From Alphaproteobacteria bacterium (GTDB taxonomy: Bacteria; Pseudomonadota; Alphaproteobacteria; Rickettsiales; JAIXRX01): 7,355 nucleotides of DNA. Shown one piece after another: positions 6,367 to 7,355 of this stretch; position 1 is the first letter of the stretch, and every line of letters begins with the position of its first letter. The DNA is taken from contig JAIXRX010000095.1 of NCBI GenBank assembly GCA_027485005.1, positions 1 through 7,355 of the forward strand, read 5' to 3'. The notes beneath the pieces were generated by a model. It was given only the letters and a program-made list of their open reading frames with translations. It was not told where the DNA came from and ran no database searches. A program made the translations under genes and the position numbers.

Positions 6367-6528
6367 ATGTTGGCAAAACTTAAACCATCTGAACCTAGCC
6401 TGCGTGACCTGCTCGACGATCCGATCGTGAAGCGGTTGATGCAACGCGACGGGGTAGAAGCGGAAAAGTTGCGCCCTTATTTGGAAAAGCTCCAGCAAGA
6501 CATCGCTTTGCGCGAAATCTCGCATTAG
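6367..6528 (+). CDS. 53-residue small protein of unknown function
   Basis: The frame encodes MLAKLKPSEPSLRDLLDDPI and onward, ending in LREISH, 53 residues in all. I do not recognise the family. It is highly charged and soluble, with no signal peptide, membrane span or cysteine. After a short basic N-terminus and a proline-rich turn, three helical segments are likely: about 11-17 (LRDLLDD), 18-29 (PIVKRLMQRDGV) and 31-51 (a heptad-like AEKLRPYLEKLQQDIALREI). This suggests a small helical bundle or protein-binding module. Evidence for a real gene: a GAGGA site six bases upstream, codon use like the operon, its own upstream palindrome, and a strong terminator 40 bases after the stop. An overlapping 90-residue minus-strand frame is rejected because it would run through the terminator hairpin. 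Confidence 0.75.
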   Translation: MLAKLKPSEPSLRDLLDDPIVKRLMQRDGVEAEKLRPYLEKLQQDIALREISH

Positions 6529-6568
6529 AAAATATTGTTTTCTATCAATCAAGGTTAGCGACCAATAC

Positions 6569-6600
6569 AAAAAAACCCAGCCACTTTGGCTGGGTTTTTT
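6569..6600. terminator. bidirectional intrinsic terminator
   Basis: Seven A residues (6569-6575), a perfect seven-pair stem CCCAGCC (6576-6582) and GGCTGGG (6588-6594) with loop ACTTT, then six T residues (6595-6600). The A and T flanks also pair and supply a U tract on either strand, so the element ends the rightward small gene and the convergent leftward membrane-protein gene, whose stop is 11 bases away. Confidence 0.92.
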
Positions 6601-6610
6601 CTTCGGTTTT

Positions 6611-7228
6611 TTATGCATAGATATATACGAGATATATCATCAAAAAACCAAATATCACTTCATATGTTTTGAGCAGCCATCTGTCGCTCTGTGTCTGCCC
6701 CGTAGGAAGGCCTTCTAATGTGCTGTAGCCAATTAAAGCAAGCACAATACCCAAGATGCCCAACCACTTGAACTGGAACATAATTGGCTGCCAAAGCAAG
6801 CCAATTATTGCTGATAAAGCCCACACACAGCATATGCCCACAATGACGCACGCTGTATGCCTCGTAAACTCTCTTAGCAAACCTCCAAAATTAGCGGTTA
6901 CCTTGAGTTTTTCAGCCGCAGCCTCTAATGCTTCATTGCAAACAAAGATAGCAAACGGTAATAGCAGATAGACTGTTGTACCAGGCTTTGCCAAAGACAT
7001 TACTCCCAGAAAGAACATCACGATGCCAACTGTTTGGCTTTTTGTGATGATGTAGCGGCTGCTAAATAGCAGGGCTACTGCCAGCCCGGGGCTAACAAAT
7101 GTTAGTTGCCATCCGTGGATGGCTTTGTAAACCATCACGAAGATGCTTATAAACGTGACGACTGAAAGCCACGCGGGCGCCCATTCACGGGCAGGAGCTT
7201 GTTTTTCTCCATTTTTGAAAGTATTCAT
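6611..7228 (-). CDS. multi-pass membrane protein of unknown function
   Basis: The minus-strand frame encodes 205 residues from the ATG at 7228. I do not recognise a family. A polar N-terminus (1-16, MNTFKNGEKQAPAREW) precedes six or seven hydrophobic spans at about 17-37, 43-60, 65-80, 83-100, 122-145, 153-170 and 187-204. The one sizeable polar loop is at about 99-124 and contains EAAAEKLK and LLREFTRH. Cysteines are at 97, 127, 133 and 134, the last two adjacent inside a span; no catalytic motif is evident. A GTG at 7279 would add 17 residues (MPLIFFLKTKTGESPQI); it has a G-rich AAGGG close upstream, so the start is uncertain. The gene converges on the operon and shares its terminator. No clear promoter is seen in the remaining leader. 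Its lack of relation to the housekeeping operon suggests an accessory gene. Confidence 0.7.
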   Translation of the reverse strand: MNTFKNGEKQAPAREWAPAWLSVVTFISIFVMVYKAIHGWQLTFVSPGLAVALLFSSRYIITKSQTVGIVMFFLGVMSLAKPGTTVYLLLPFAIFVCNEALEAAAEKLKVTANFGGLLREFTRHTACVIVGICCVWALSAIIGLLWQPIMFQFKWLGILGIVLALIGYSTLEGLPTGQTQSDRWLLKTYEVIFGFLMIYLVYIYA

Positions 7229-7235
7229 AATTTGT

Positions 7236-7247
7236 GGGCTTTCGCCC
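7236..7247 (-). repeat. short GNRA-type hairpin in the leader of the membrane protein gene
   Basis: On the minus strand GGGC, GAAA, GCCC forms a four-pair GC stem closed by a stable GAAA tetraloop, ending seven bases before the ATG at 7228, where a ribosome site would normally lie. On the plus strand the same hairpin is followed by GTTTTTGTTTTT (7248-7259), giving it a weak terminator look. If translation starts at the GTG at 7279, the hairpin is inside the coding region. Confidence 0.35.
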
Positions 7248-7248
7248 G

Positions 7249-7355
7249 TTTTTGTTTTTAAGAAAAAAATCAGGGGCACTCGCCCTTACTGTGTGCTATT
7301 GCAAACAGATAGATTCGCTAAGGAATATAACAGAGAAGTCTTCGAAATTTTATGA
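7249..7355. other. right-end region with no assigned gene
   Basis: Apart from a possible extension of the membrane-protein gene to a GTG at 7279, I see no gene here. A minus-strand TATATT (7324-7329) could be a -10 box for that gene, but the matching -35 region is poor. Confidence 0.4.

Noticed and set aside
6346..6618. 90-codon minus-strand frame over the small gene and terminator
   Set aside because: Its first codons are made from the terminator stem-loop and A/T tracts, and it covers the better supported 53-codon plus-strand gene.
7143..7355. 70-codon plus-strand frame ending with a stop at the window edge
   Set aside because: It is antisense to the membrane-protein gene in its first half, crosses the hairpin and T tracts, and has no ribosome site or recognisable sequence.
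1..7355. CRISPR array, insertion sequence, toxin-antitoxin or phage defence cassette
   Set aside because: I found no spaced direct repeats, terminal inverted repeats, transposase motifs or paired small genes. The 53-codon gene and the membrane protein are convergent, not an operonic pair.

Overview
The window looks like chromosomal DNA from an alphaproteobacterium. The main reasons are a glutamyl-tRNA synthetase of the HVGN-signature paralogue that I know from Rickettsia and relatives, a Coq7-type ubiquinone hydroxylase, and the order cysS - citramalate synthase - TrmJ-like methyltransferase. The species cannot be named from sequence reading alone. Coq7 needs O2, so the organism, or a recent ancestor, respires aerobically with ubiquinone.

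Layout. Positions 1-35 are the 5' half of a tRNA-Leu gene on the minus strand, cut by the window edge at the anticodon. A good minus-strand promoter (76-103) lies behind it. A second promoter (132-160) points right, into dsbB, and is placed so that the dsbB transcript should be leaderless. Then comes a tight plus-strand run of six genes: dsbB (167-658), coq7 (655-1185), gltX (1234-2565), cysS (2570-3931), cimA (3924-5540) and a trmJ-like gene (5543-6250). Junctions are a 4-base overlap, a 48-base gap, a 4-base gap, an 8-base overlap and a 2-base gap, so most or all are probably co-transcribed. After a 116-base gap with two inverted repeats, a 53-codon gene (6367-6528) has a strong ribosome binding site and ends before a near-perfect intrinsic terminator (6569-6600). 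That terminator also serves a convergent minus-strand gene (6611-7228) for a multi-pass membrane protein I do not recognise. The last 127 bases hold only that gene's leader.

How the genes fit together. DsbB passes electrons from periplasmic thiols to ubiquinone, and Coq7 makes a late step of ubiquinone synthesis, so the first pair shares a cofactor. GltX, CysS, the TrmJ-like enzyme and the tRNA all serve translation. CimA makes citramalate from pyruvate and acetyl-CoA, the entry to threonine-independent isoleucine synthesis.

Most of the window is ordinary housekeeping DNA. I see no CRISPR array, transposase, phage gene or defence cassette and do not claim a new system. The least explained parts are the 53-residue protein with its upstream palindrome, and the orphan membrane protein on the right.
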